Shown: piece by piece, positions 25,519-31,807 of the stretch | How positions within the stretch are numbered: the first letter of the stretch is position 1 | Layout: every line of letters starts with the position of its first letter | Source: Hydrocarboniphaga sp. | GTDB lineage: Bacteria > Pseudomonadota > Gammaproteobacteria > Nevskiales > Nevskiaceae | Reading direction: 5' to 3' | Length of the DNA stretch: 64,000 bases | NCBI RefSeq assembly: GCF_028291725.1 | Contig: NZ_JAQGNT010000045.1 | Span: 1 to 64,000 of the forward strand | Notes under the pieces: generated by a model | Database searches by the model: none | Told to the model about the DNA's origin: nothing | Seen by the model: only the letters and a program-made list of their open reading frames with translations | Position numbers and translations under genes: made by a program

Positions 25519-25848
25519 TCAGGGTGTTGGTTTTTTGAGTGCGTCAGCGAAGTTGGTCGCCGTTGGTGGGAGCTGCTGTGTAGCTCCGACGCCGATTTGT
25601 ACCATCGCCTTCGGAAGTTGCTGGGCTACAATTTTCCCGAAATTTGGCCGGGTTTGGGTGTGTCGGGTTGTCGCCAATGTCGGGGCACCGGGTTCGGTGG
25701 TCCGTAACGTTCCAGCCTCGAGGCCTTGTTCGCACGGTTGATCTTGAAAAGCCTTTTCCTTGGTCCCTGGTTGTTTACACACGTAGATCGTGTCGGCTAG
25801 CGCCGGCATCGCTAGAATTGATCCAACCACAATAAGAACGTGTCGCAT
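25519..25848 (-). CDS. Exported small protein, DUF4124-like N-terminus
   Basis: From the ATG at 25848 (GGAGG 6 bases upstream) the 109-residue product has a signal peptide (residues 1-18, ALA/D) and an N-terminal DTIYVCKQPGTKEKAFQDQPC segment resembling DUF4124. A proline/threonine-rich tail follows. Leftward, opposed to zot; its end lies 17 bases from the zot stop. Probably a periplasmic accessory protein of the prophage. Confidence 0.65.
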   Translation of the reverse strand: MRHVLIVVGSILAMPALADTIYVCKQPGTKEKAFQDQPCEQGLEAGTLRTTEPGAPTLATTRHTQTRPNFGKIVAQQLPKAMVQIGVGATQQLPPTATNFADALKKPTP

Positions 25849-25862
25849 AAAGCCTCCAATTG

Positions 25863-25889
25863 AAAAGGGCCGCATCATGCGGCCCTTTT
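25863..25889. terminator. Strong bidirectional hairpin terminator
   Basis: A perfect 12-bp stem (25863-25874 and 25878-25889) with a 3-base loop, bounded by A-run and T-run, so it can work on either strand. It lies directly after the stop of the leftward gene at 25890-26129 and could also stop transcription coming from zot. Confidence 0.88.
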
Positions 25890-26129
25890 TCATTCTGCGA
25901 TCTCTAGCCGTCGCTCGATGCGTTCCATTCTTTCGTTCATCCGGTCGAGTCGGCTTTCGAAGTGTGCGGCGCCTTCTGCGTCGGCGGCCTGATCACGGCG
26001 GAGCCCGGCCATCGCAGCCTCGATGCGGGTCAGTCGGTACCCGTGGTCTTTTTGGGTTTCGCGCATCGCGGCTACGTCGCTGCGGATGGCCCGCAGATGT
26101 TCTAGCACCAGGTTGTCGGTTTCAGCCAT
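25890..26129 (-). CDS. Small coiled-coil protein
   Basis: A 79-residue highly charged helical protein with heptad-like repeats (HFESRLDRMNERMERIERRLE). CGGAGAG ribosome site upstream. Leftward accessory gene of prophage 1; resembles small phage coiled-coil proteins of unknown function. Confidence 0.65.
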   Translation of the reverse strand: MAETDNLVLEHLRAIRSDVAAMRETQKDHGYRLTRIEAAMAGLRRDQAADAEGAAHFESRLDRMNERMERIERRLEIAE

Positions 26130-26280
26130 GTCAAGCTCTCCGTGAGGGTTTCAGTGTAGACCAGGACGGTGGGACCTGGTCAATGTGGCTGAGCGTTAGG
26201 GCCGGCCGGGGCCGATCCTAAATTTTCTGAATTAGGATCGGTGCTGAGCATCTAGGCTCCTCGCAGGATTGCAAAGCTAA

Positions 26281-26304
26281 AAGGCCGATCCTTTCGGACC
26301 GGCC
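26281..26304 (-). terminator. Hairpin downstream of the leftward gene at 26324
   Basis: Arms AGGCCGATCC and GGACCGGCCT pair with one mismatch around a TTTC loop, about 20 bases after the stop at 26324 on the minus strand, with AAAA on the plus side giving a short U-run. Likely terminator. Confidence 0.5.
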
Positions 26305-26323
26305 TCTCTGCTAAGCCAGAAAC

Positions 26324-26521
26324 CTAGACGATCACTGGTTCCTGTCTGGGCCAGTATTGAAACACGATCATCATCCCGTTGGCCCCGTCGACTGTCTTGG
26401 TGAGCACCCGACCCTCGGGCCGCTCTCCGCTGTCCTTAGCCGGCATCTCGATTTTGATCCAGTCAGCTTCTTCCACGATCACCATTACCGTCTTGCCGTG
26501 TGCGCCGATCCATCCGTTCAT
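26324..26521 (-). CDS. Small hypothetical phage protein
   Basis: A 65-residue product with a beta-strand-rich N-terminus (KTVMVIVEEADWIKIEMP) and a GGGAG ribosome site about 8 bases before its ATG. Leftward accessory gene; no family recognised. Confidence 0.55.
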   Translation of the reverse strand: MNGWIGAHGKTVMVIVEEADWIKIEMPAKDSGERPEGRVLTKTVDGANGMMIVFQYWPRQEPVIV

Positions 26522-26795
26522 GTGACTGCTCCCGATAACCAGCCGTCACCCGTTGTTGGGCTCTTCGCTGTACGCGGAGCTGCTGGGGGTACGGGGGATA
26601 ACGGGCGATGTGTGCCTGCCCCGAAGGGGTTCGACGAAGGAGAACTCGTCGGATTCGGGGGTATGAATCCGTCGAGCGGGCATGCAGCGCTCGTTCTCCC
26701 CCGTAAACTGACCCTACCTGCGAAGAGCCCAAAAAAACCCGCGGAGCGGCATTTGTCGGACCCGAGTCCGACACGCTTCATTGGAGCGGAGCGAC
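26522..26795. other. Structured non-coding region of prophage 1
   Basis: No gene is seen. It contains a perfect 8-bp hairpin TGTCGGAC/GTCCGACA (26754-26773) and several G-rich inverted segments. Inoviruses keep their packaging signal and minus-strand origin as hairpins in the non-coding region near the end of the genome, and this is the best candidate here. Confidence 0.5.
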
Positions 26796-27155
26796 TCATC
26801 GTACTGGCAGCTTGAAACCGGCCCGGAATGCGCGGTTGCGGGTCCAGATTCGGCCGCGGCGCTTGCTCTCTGCGTCACGGGCCTTGCAGCGGCGCCTGTG
26901 GGCCTCGATGACGGCTTCCTCAAGGTCGGGGCGCCAGTCCCAGCGAACCGCGCTTCGGCCTTCGCTCAAGCGCCCGCAAAGGGCGGTGCCGTGGGCTACC
27001 TGGTCGATGAGTGCGCAAGCGTGCGGCGGGACCGCTCCGAGCCGCTTCCATCGCCTCACGGTGCAGATGGAAACGCCTGCCGCGATTGCCGCGAGGTCGG
27101 TGCGTTGGTAGTGGTGGGCCATCCACCAGGTGAGAGCGTCTGCCGGCGTCATCAT
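26796..27155 (-). CDS. Helix-turn-helix phage protein
   Basis: From the ATG at 27155 (AGGGA upstream) the 119-residue product has an HTH (TDLAAIAAGVSICTVRRWK, about residues 20-38) and an arginine-rich C-terminal tail. It lies leftward downstream of the repressor gene of prophage 2, so in the circular phage it would follow the repressor. Its last about 17 codons reappear as a non-coding relic at 28438-28490. Confidence 0.65.
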   Translation of the reverse strand: MMTPADALTWWMAHHYQRTDLAAIAAGVSICTVRRWKRLGAVPPHACALIDQVAHGTALCGRLSEGRSAVRWDWRPDLEEAVIEAHRRRCKARDAESKRRGRIWTRNRAFRAGFKLPVR

Positions 27156-27252
27156 CGCGCTTCCCTGCGTCGAGTGAACCGGCATTCTGCCGCGAGGATT
27201 AAACGGAAACCGTGATTTCCGTCACGGTAGAAAGGCGATTTTTATCAGCGGC

Positions 27253-27627
27253 CTATAAGCTCTGCTTAATCCATTTTATACAATGCGTCCAATTAGTCGC
27301 CAGACCGGTCAGCGCGGCTACGCCGACCAGCGCGCCGGTCTGCGCTAGCCGGCCGGCTTTTCCCAGCCAGTAATCTCGGTCTTCTTGCAGTGGTTCCAGT
27401 CCGGCTAGGATCGGGAGAACATGGTCAATCCAGCGCATTCCGAGTTTTTCGGCTAGTCGTGCTGCCTGGATTGCTTGAAGCGGCCTGCCGCCTTCTTCTC
27501 GTTCCGGACCTTTCATCAGCTTTGTCATTTGTCCATCGGATACACCTAGAAAGACGCCGACCGCGCGCTGAGAGCCGAATTCTTTGACTGCTTTTTTAAG
27601 TAGTTCTACCTGTTCCTCGTTTTTCAC
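27253..27627 (-). CDS. Prophage 2 repressor (HTH protein)
   Basis: A 124-residue product from a GTG with GAGGA upstream. HTH: SQRAVGVFLGVSDGQMTKLMKG. The C-terminal half (YWLGKAGRLAQTGALVGVAALTG) is shared with the prophage 1 repressor while the DNA-binding half is divergent, consistent with different immunity. It reads through the Xer site and ends T-H-C-I-K-W-I-K-Q-S-L, seven residues beyond the shared THCI. Three palindromes lie upstream (27681-27738). Confidence 0.78.
   Translation of the reverse strand: MKNEEQVELLKKAVKEFGSQRAVGVFLGVSDGQMTKLMKGPEREEGGRPLQAIQAARLAEKLGMRWIDHVLPILAGLEPLQEDRDYWLGKAGRLAQTGALVGVAALTGLATNWTHCIKWIKQSL
27266..27293. other. Xer-type junction site between prophages 1 and 2
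   Basis: The central TATACA (27277-27282) and following ATGCGTC (27283-27289) repeat the sequence at 18008-18020, 13 identical bases. The other arm here is phage sequence (TTAATCCATTT) instead of the dif arm. This is what a tandem junction of two phages at one dif site would look like. Confidence 0.7.
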
Positions 27628-27680
27628 GTTGACTTCCTCAATTGTTACCGCTTGTCAGCTCGTAGTGTGATCTGGTGTTG

Positions 27681-27738
27681 TCCCAATTGACAACTATGAT
27701 CCCAACGGGACAACCTGCCGTCTGTTATCCCAATGGGA
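27681..27738. promoter_or_regulatory. Three operator-like palindromes, prophage 2
   Basis: TCCC-AAC-GGGA (27700-27710) and TCCC-AAT-GGGA (27728-27738) are perfect. TCCCAATTGAC (27681-27691, inside TTGTC-6-GACAA) is the divergent third. Centres are 19 and 28 bases apart, nearly the 20 and 27 seen in prophage 1. Confidence 0.68.
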
Positions 27739-27766
27739 CATTCAGGGGCGGTTCATGGCGGACAGA

Positions 27767-28162
27767 TCAGCGGAAGTCTTTTTCCAGTGGCATTCGTTGC
27801 GCCCGGCAAAGGTCTTCGGGGGTGCAACGAAGGAACGTGAAAGCTGCGCAACGCAGGTATTCCTCGTTGATCGTCCGGCCGGTTTGCGCAAAGCAGAAAG
27901 CTGTTCCCTGGGATTGTTTGTAAGCCCTCTCGTAGTGCGCGATCTGCGGGGCTTCGATCTGCGGTTGTGGATGGCTGGACGGGACGGTCGTTTCAATTGC
28001 CGGGAAACGCATCGGTGTGCGTTTCGACATCGCCGCAATGGTTCCGGCTGCAAGCGCACAACTTCCGGCCCACAAAATGAACGCGCCTAGGACTATGCCT
28101 GTGGCGATCACCAGAATCACGGTTGATGGGCTTTCGTACCACTTCGATCGAATCGGATTCAT
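27767..28162 (-). CDS. Single-span membrane protein, prophage 2
   Basis: From the ATG at 28162 the 131-residue product has one strong membrane helix (about residues 14-42) and a soluble C-terminal domain with four cysteines. It lies between the operators and the early genes, reading toward the repressor, a position with no counterpart in prophage 1. That makes it a candidate cargo (superinfection or host-modification) gene. The ribosome site is weak; the frame on the opposite strand is less protein-like. Confidence 0.5.
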   Translation of the reverse strand: MNPIRSKWYESPSTVILVIATGIVLGAFILWAGSCALAAGTIAAMSKRTPMRFPAIETTVPSSHPQPQIEAPQIAHYERAYKQSQGTAFCFAQTGRTINEEYLRCAAFTFLRCTPEDLCRAQRMPLEKDFR

Positions 28163-28208
28163 AGGCGGTTCTCGACATAACGAGCCGCATGATTCCGGTT
28201 CATCGGAT

Positions 28209-28382
28209 GTGCAGGTTTCCTCTTGCGCCGGACGATGTGCCTCGAGTGACCAGCGGCCCGCGCCGTCGTTCTTCTCAGCCAACTTCACGCCGTGCCATCG
28301 CTGCGGCGGCTACGGCCTGGTCGACAACGGCGACGCTTTCGAGGTTTGTCAGCGCTGCAACGGCGATGGGGCCGAGGTATGA
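28209..28382 (+). CDS. Zinc-knuckle early protein, prophage 2
   Basis: A 57-residue product from a GTG; the last 30 residues (CHRCGGYGLVDNG ... CQRCNGDG) are nearly identical to the prophage 1 gene at 18437. The N-terminal halves differ. Start codon inferred from the length of the homologue. Overlaps the following ATG by ATGA. Confidence 0.6.
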   Translation: MQVSSCAGRCASSDQRPAPSFFSANFTPCHRCGGYGLVDNGDAFEVCQRCNGDGAEV

Positions 28383-28423
28383 GCCGCTTCTCCTGGGTTC
28401 TGGACGTTTTGTACCTCTTGTAG
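28379..28423 (+). CDS. Very short frame in place of the 28-residue membrane peptide
   Basis: A 14-codon frame begins in the ATGA overlap exactly where prophage 1 has a 28-residue membrane peptide (18616). It stops early and a relic of another gene follows, so the peptide gene is probably broken here. Confidence 0.25.
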   Translation: MSRFSWVLDVLYLL

Positions 28424-28437
28424 CTCTGTGGGTTGCT

Positions 28438-28490
28438 GCTTGAAACCGGGCCGGAATTCGCGGTTGCGCCGCCTGATTCTGCCGCGGCGG
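28438..28490. repeat. Relic of the 3' end of the HTH gene of prophage 1
   Basis: About 50 bases resemble 26811-26860, the 3' end of the leftward HTH gene, with scattered mismatches. Here no gene surrounds it. It is a recombination scar between related phages. Confidence 0.55.
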
Positions 28491-28518
28491 ATGATCGGGC
28501 TGACAGTTGGGCTGAGAC

Positions 28519-28668
28519 ATGACGCTCCGCGTTGTTCAGGTCACGGCTCAGCTCTGGCACGGCGTCATCGAGGCCTACGGCCGCGAAGTGCGCCGCACCC
28601 CTCCCTATCGGTCGGCGGCGATGGCTCAGAGCCACGGTGACCGCTTGTTGCGGCTGCTGGCTCGATGA
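28519..28668 (+). CDS. Small basic phage protein, prophage 2 copy
   Basis: A 49-residue product almost identical to 18699-18848. Most DNA differences are silent. ATGA overlap with the following frame at 28665. Confidence 0.7.
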   Translation: MTLRVVQVTAQLWHGVIEAYGREVRRTPPYRSAAMAQSHGDRLLRLLAR

Positions 28669-28800
28669 GCGCTCCGGCAGTTGGTCAAGCCTTGCAGGCC
28701 TGGTCGTCGTATTACGACCATTTCCGGGTCGACCACATTCTTCAGCGCAAAGCGGCCGACATCGCCTATACGGCGCGGTGCTGCCTCGAAGAGGGCGAGC
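28665..28800 (+). pseudogene. Truncated early gene at the prophage/jetA junction
   Basis: The frame starts in an ATGA overlap and gives protein-like sequence for about 45 residues (MSAPAVGQALQAWSSYYDHF at the start). It then runs into antisense jetA sequence near 28,800. It is not homologous to the HTH gene in the same position of prophage 1. Confidence 0.5.
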
Positions 28801-29487
28801 TTGGTCCTCTGCGTCCAGTATGGAGACCAATACGTCGCCGCGGCTGTCCTGCTCTTCGAGTACCTTTTGCCGGATCGCGATCTCGTGGAGACGCATCTCC
28901 TCCTCGAGAAGCCGAAAGTCCTGCGATAAAGAAGCCGCAAGCGTGTAGAGATGCCGGACGCGCTCACGCTTCTGAGTGCGGGTGAGTTCTTCGACATGGC
29001 CTTCTAGCAAGCGCTTTTTCGCCTTCTCGAGGGCGTCGATCTGTTCCTCGAGGAGCCGCGAACGTTCGCCGATGTCGGGGCTCAGCTCGACTAGCAAGCG
29101 CCCCATCTCTTGGTTGACCGTCTCCAAGTGTGATGCGGTGACCATCATATCGCGCCGGCCGATGCTTTCCACGAACTGGAGCGCAGTCTGCGTGACCGAG
29201 GTCATGGTGAGCTTCTGCGACTGCTCACGCAGGTAATTCGCGTTTACCCATTGATTGATGAACGAGCGGGCCGCAACAGCCGGCCCTGCTTCACCTGAGC
29301 CATGTTTGGAAAGATAAATCTCTAGCTCGGTCTTGGCCCGATCTATCGACACTTCAGTGACCTCGGAAAATAACTCACCGAGAAAGGCCAAGATCAGCGG
29401 TGCAGTATCCGCGCGTAGCAGGCGCCATGCGGTCCGATCATCCCGCAACCACTGGTAATGACGATGGCGCTCCTGAACCTTGAGCAT
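28801..29487 (-). pseudogene. jetA: Truncated JetA (DUF3375), Wadjet system remnant
   Basis: The first 229 residues match the DUF3375 family well: TAWRLLRADTAPLILAFLGE near residue 20, the long helical middle, and ERVRHLYTLAASLSQDFRLLEEEMRLHEIAIRQKVLEE toward the end. JetA is the kleisin-like subunit of the Wadjet SMC complex, which restricts plasmids. Full-length proteins are about 480 residues; here homology ends at about 28,801 and the rest of the frame is antisense phage sequence. jetB, jetC and jetD, expected downstream (at lower coordinates), are absent. The gene is therefore a relic cut by the phage rearrangement. Confidence 0.82.
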
Positions 29488-29799
29488 GCGTTAAACGATC
29501 TTCCTGACGGGAAGGCACAGCAACAGGTGGACCGAGGTCTGGACATGCTTGTTAGTCCGGGTATTCGGCAGCGTCGCGATGCGTCTGATTCGATCAGCTT
29601 TCATTTCGAGAACGCCCCCTTTATTCATTGCTCGTCCAGGCGTTCCCAGCGTCCAGGGGTCGATGCTGCCTAGGCCAACCGGGGGAAGCAAGACCGCCGC
29701 CTCAACTGACCGACCGCTATGGGCTGTCTGAGACGGTCGGCCCCTGCTCTACCGACGATAACGGCAGATTGTCGTCGCGTTTATATGCCGATGTCCGGA
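29488..29799. other. Intergenic region with a recombinase-like site
   Basis: No gene is seen between the jetA relic and the dehydrogenase operon. The only structured element is the 11-7-11 site at 29751-29779. Confidence 0.45.
29751..29779. repeat. Candidate recombinase core site (11-7-11), copy 3
   Basis: The left arm ACCGACGATAA (29751-29761) is identical to the left arm at 15334. The right arm TTGTCGTCGCG (29769-29779) is inverted to it with three mismatches. Spacer CGGCAGA. It lies 21 bases beyond the end of a truncated leftward gene, so it could mark the right border of an integrated island. Confidence 0.45.
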
Positions 29800-29910
29800 T
29801 TACTTCCAATGCTTAGAGTAAGCGGGACTGTTTCTGACTAGCGAAACGCAAAGCTGACGGAAGTGCCAGGGCGTGAGATCAAGCGCCGGCGGCTTCGGCG
29901 CATCGATCAC
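29800..29910 (-). pseudogene. 5' fragment of a truncated gene after the lipoyl gene
   Basis: A GTG start overlaps the lipoyl gene stop (GTGA) and gives 36 residues with protein-like composition (APKPPALDLTPWHFRQLC inside) before a stop. In shape it is the N-terminus of a larger coupled gene. Its continuation may have been removed or displaced by the island. Family not recognised. Confidence 0.35.
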
Positions 29911-30137
29911 GAAATCGTACCGATCACGGTGCCGACCACGGCCGTTTCACCGGCCGCGATCGCGATCTTGAGCGTGCCGGCAACCGGAGCCGCGATCTCC
30001 TGCACCGATTTCTCGGACTCCAGCGAATACAGCGGCGCGCCCTGCTCAACGGTCGCGCCGTCGGCCACCAGCCATTCGGCGATGGTGCCTTCGTTCATCG
30101 AGAAACCCAGTTTCGGCAGCAGGATATCGGTGCTCAT
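29907..30137 (-). CDS. Stand-alone lipoyl carrier domain
   Basis: The 76-residue protein is one biotinyl/lipoyl domain: PKLGFSMNEGTIAEWLV at the start and the attachment loop LESEKSVQEI with K43 as the lipoylated lysine, then the second symmetric half. It would carry acyl groups for a 2-oxoacid dehydrogenase or act as the N-terminal part of E2. No catalytic E2 domain follows. It is 20 bases from the E1-beta gene, so they share an operon. Confidence 0.85.
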   Translation of the reverse strand: MSTDILLPKLGFSMNEGTIAEWLVADGATVEQGAPLYSLESEKSVQEIAAPVAGTLKIAIAAGETAVVGTVIGTIS

Positions 30138-30157
30138 GTGGTCTTTGCTCAGCAGAA

Positions 30158-31141
30158 TTAGGCGAGGGTCTTGCGGATCGCGGCTTCGATATCCGCGTGG
30201 CTATACAGGAATGCGGCTTCCAGCGGCGGCGCATACGGCACCGGGCTGTCGTTGCTGGCGACGCGCTGCACGGGGGCTTTGAGTTCCTTGAACAGGCTCT
30301 CGTGGATACGCGACGACACTTCGGCGCCGACGCCGAAAGATTTGACGGCTTCATGCACGACGACACAGCGGCCGGTTTTCTTCACCGAGGTCAGGATCGT
30401 GTCCATGTCCAGCGGGCTGACCGTGCGCAGGTCGATCACCTCGACGCTGATGCCTTCCTTCGCAAGCTTCTCGGCCACCGGCGGAATGTCGAGCATCGAG
30501 CGGCTGTAGCCGATCACGGTTACATCGGTGCCGGCCCCGTGGATGCGCGCCTTACCCAGCGGGATTTTCTCGCCGCGCGTCGGCGGTGCGCTCGGCGTCC
30601 AGTAGTTGTTGAGATAGTCGACGAACAGCACCGGGTCCGGATCGTCGATCGCGGAACGCAGCAGGCCGTAGGCGTCGGCGGCATTGCTCGGCATCACCAC
30701 CTTGATGCCCGGCGTGTGGCAGAACCAGGCTTCGAGAAAATCCGAATGCTGGCCGCCGTTCTGGAAGCCCGAGCCGGTCATCGTGCGGATCACCATCGGC
30801 ACGCTGGTCTGGCCGCCGGACATGAATCTGAGTTTCGCAGCATGGTTGGTGATCTGGTCCATGCAGACCGCGACGAAATTCATCAGCATGATTTCGACGA
30901 CCGGCTTCATGCCGGCCACCGCGGCGCCGACCGCGGCGCCCATGAAACCCATCTCGGAGATCGGCGTCGAGCGCACGCGGCTGCCGAACTTGGTCGACAG
31001 CCCCGCACTGATCTTGACGATGCCGCCGCCTTCCGGATCGGCGATCTCCTCGCCGAACAGGATCACGTTGTCGTCGGCTTCCATCGCATCGTGCAGCGCC
31101 CAGTTCAGGGACTGGATCATGTTCACATTGCTCATGCTCAT
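30158..31141 (-). CDS. 2-oxoacid dehydrogenase E1 component, beta subunit
   Basis: The 327-residue protein has the transketolase-type E1-beta fold: ALHDAMEADDNVILFGEEIAD (TPP-binding Glu), TPISEMGFMGAAVGAA, the pyrimidine domain, and the C-terminal transketolase domain (TDVTVIGYSRSM, VSPLDMDTI, VHEAVKSFGVGAEVSS). It decarboxylates a 2-oxoacid together with E1-alpha and passes the acyl group to lipoyl-E2. The second ATG (31135) has the better-spaced AAGGGG site. E1-alpha upstream is only a fragment, so the enzyme may be inactive unless another alpha subunit exists. Confidence 0.88.
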   Translation of the reverse strand: MSMSNVNMIQSLNWALHDAMEADDNVILFGEEIADPEGGGIVKISAGLSTKFGSRVRSTPISEMGFMGAAVGAAVAGMKPVVEIMLMNFVAVCMDQITNHAAKLRFMSGGQTSVPMVIRTMTGSGFQNGGQHSDFLEAWFCHTPGIKVVMPSNAADAYGLLRSAIDDPDPVLFVDYLNNYWTPSAPPTRGEKIPLGKARIHGAGTDVTVIGYSRSMLDIPPVAEKLAKEGISVEVIDLRTVSPLDMDTILTSVKKTGRCVVVHEAVKSFGVGAEVSSRIHESLFKELKAPVQRVASNDSPVPYAPPLEAAFLYSHADIEAAIRKTLA

Positions 31142-31148
31142 TCCCCTT

Positions 31149-31396
31149 TTAGGCGATTTCGTAGGCGTAGACGTCGCGCTTTACTTCGCGTGCGTCCGGC
31201 GGCGGGCTGTTCATCGCGAAGGCTTCGGCCTCGTCGATTTCGGCCTTGATTTCAGCGTCGATCGCGTCGAGTTCGGCGGCGGTCGCGTGGTTCTCGGCGA
31301 CCAGCTTGGTACGGAATTTCGGGTACGGATCGGCAGCCACCGCGGCAGCGTAGACATCCTTGGGAATGTATTCGCCCATGTCGCCGATCAGGTGGG
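31149..31396 (-). pseudogene. E1-alpha subunit, C-terminal fragment only
   Basis: About 82 residues beginning HLIGDMGEYIPKDVYAAA are the C-terminus of a dehydrogenase E1-alpha, 7 bases before E1-beta in the normal alpha-beta order. The TPP-binding part is missing. At about 31,395 the sequence changes to antisense TonB-receptor sequence. Confidence 0.75.
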
Positions 31397-31533
31397 GGAT
31401 GCGTCTGACCCTGTTCGGCCGCAACATATTCGACAAGAAATACACGGCGGGCTCGTTACCAACCGACTTCGGCAATCTCGTCACGCTCGCGCCTCCGATA
31501 ACCTACGGGATGCAGATCAATTGGGATTTCTGA
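31390..31533 (+). pseudogene. TonB-dependent receptor, C-terminal fragment
   Basis: The rightward frame to the TGA at 31531-31533 reads LTLFGRNIFDKKYTAG near its start and ends in QINWDF. This is the last two beta-strands of a TonB receptor with the terminal aromatic residue required for outer-membrane insertion. Nothing of the barrel remains upstream, where E1-alpha antisense begins. Confidence 0.75.
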
Positions 31534-31807
31534 GACAGGCACCGATACCGAACGAACGCACCTTTTTCTGTCGAAAATCTGGTGTTCGTCGGTGGAACGA
31601 CGGTGGCATAAGAGGAAGACTCGTTTCGTGTTCACAAAAATAGAAATGTCGATGTATATCGTCGACCTTATGGCCTGAAACGCCAGCAGAATGTTTACCA
31701 GCGTGCAAGTGAAAATCTACGCTAAGCGATCCTCAGGTACGACGAGCACGGCGCGAAATTCTTTCAACTAAGCATTGATCCGGATCGGATATGAACAGTA
31801 ATGAAGA
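31534..31807. other. Intergenic scar region
   Basis: No gene or structured element is recognised between the receptor fragment and the decayed transposase. Confidence 0.4.

Larger units (their letters stand above)
18008..27282. mobile_element. Inovirus (filamentous phage) prophage 1, apparently complete
   Basis: Bounded by the Xer-type centres at 18008-18013 and 27277-27282. Gene order is repressor (leftward), early genes, Rep, ssDNA-binding protein, major coat, terminator, adsorption protein, pVI-like protein, Zot, then leftward accessory genes. This is the standard inovirus module order, about 9.3 kb. No transposase or integrase of its own is present, consistent with use of host XerCD. Confidence 0.88.
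27277..28800. mobile_element. Inovirus prophage 2, truncated
   Basis: Contains repressor, operators, a leftward membrane gene and three or four early genes homologous in part to prophage 1, then stops near 28,800 where sequence of a jetA gene begins in the opposite strand. No Rep, coat or Zot genes remain, so it cannot form phage alone. Confidence 0.75.

Noticed and set aside
25501..25707. Rightward 68-residue frame starting in the zot stop (TGATG) and ending in a CxxC motif
   Set aside because: It overlaps the leftward exported protein gene (25519-25848), which has a signal peptide and GGAGG site. Both cannot easily be real, and the leftward one is better supported.
30197..31249. Long rightward frame of 350 codons opposite E1-beta
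   Set aside because: Histidine/arginine/aspartate-rich mirror of a clear coding gene; a shadow frame of high-GC third positions.
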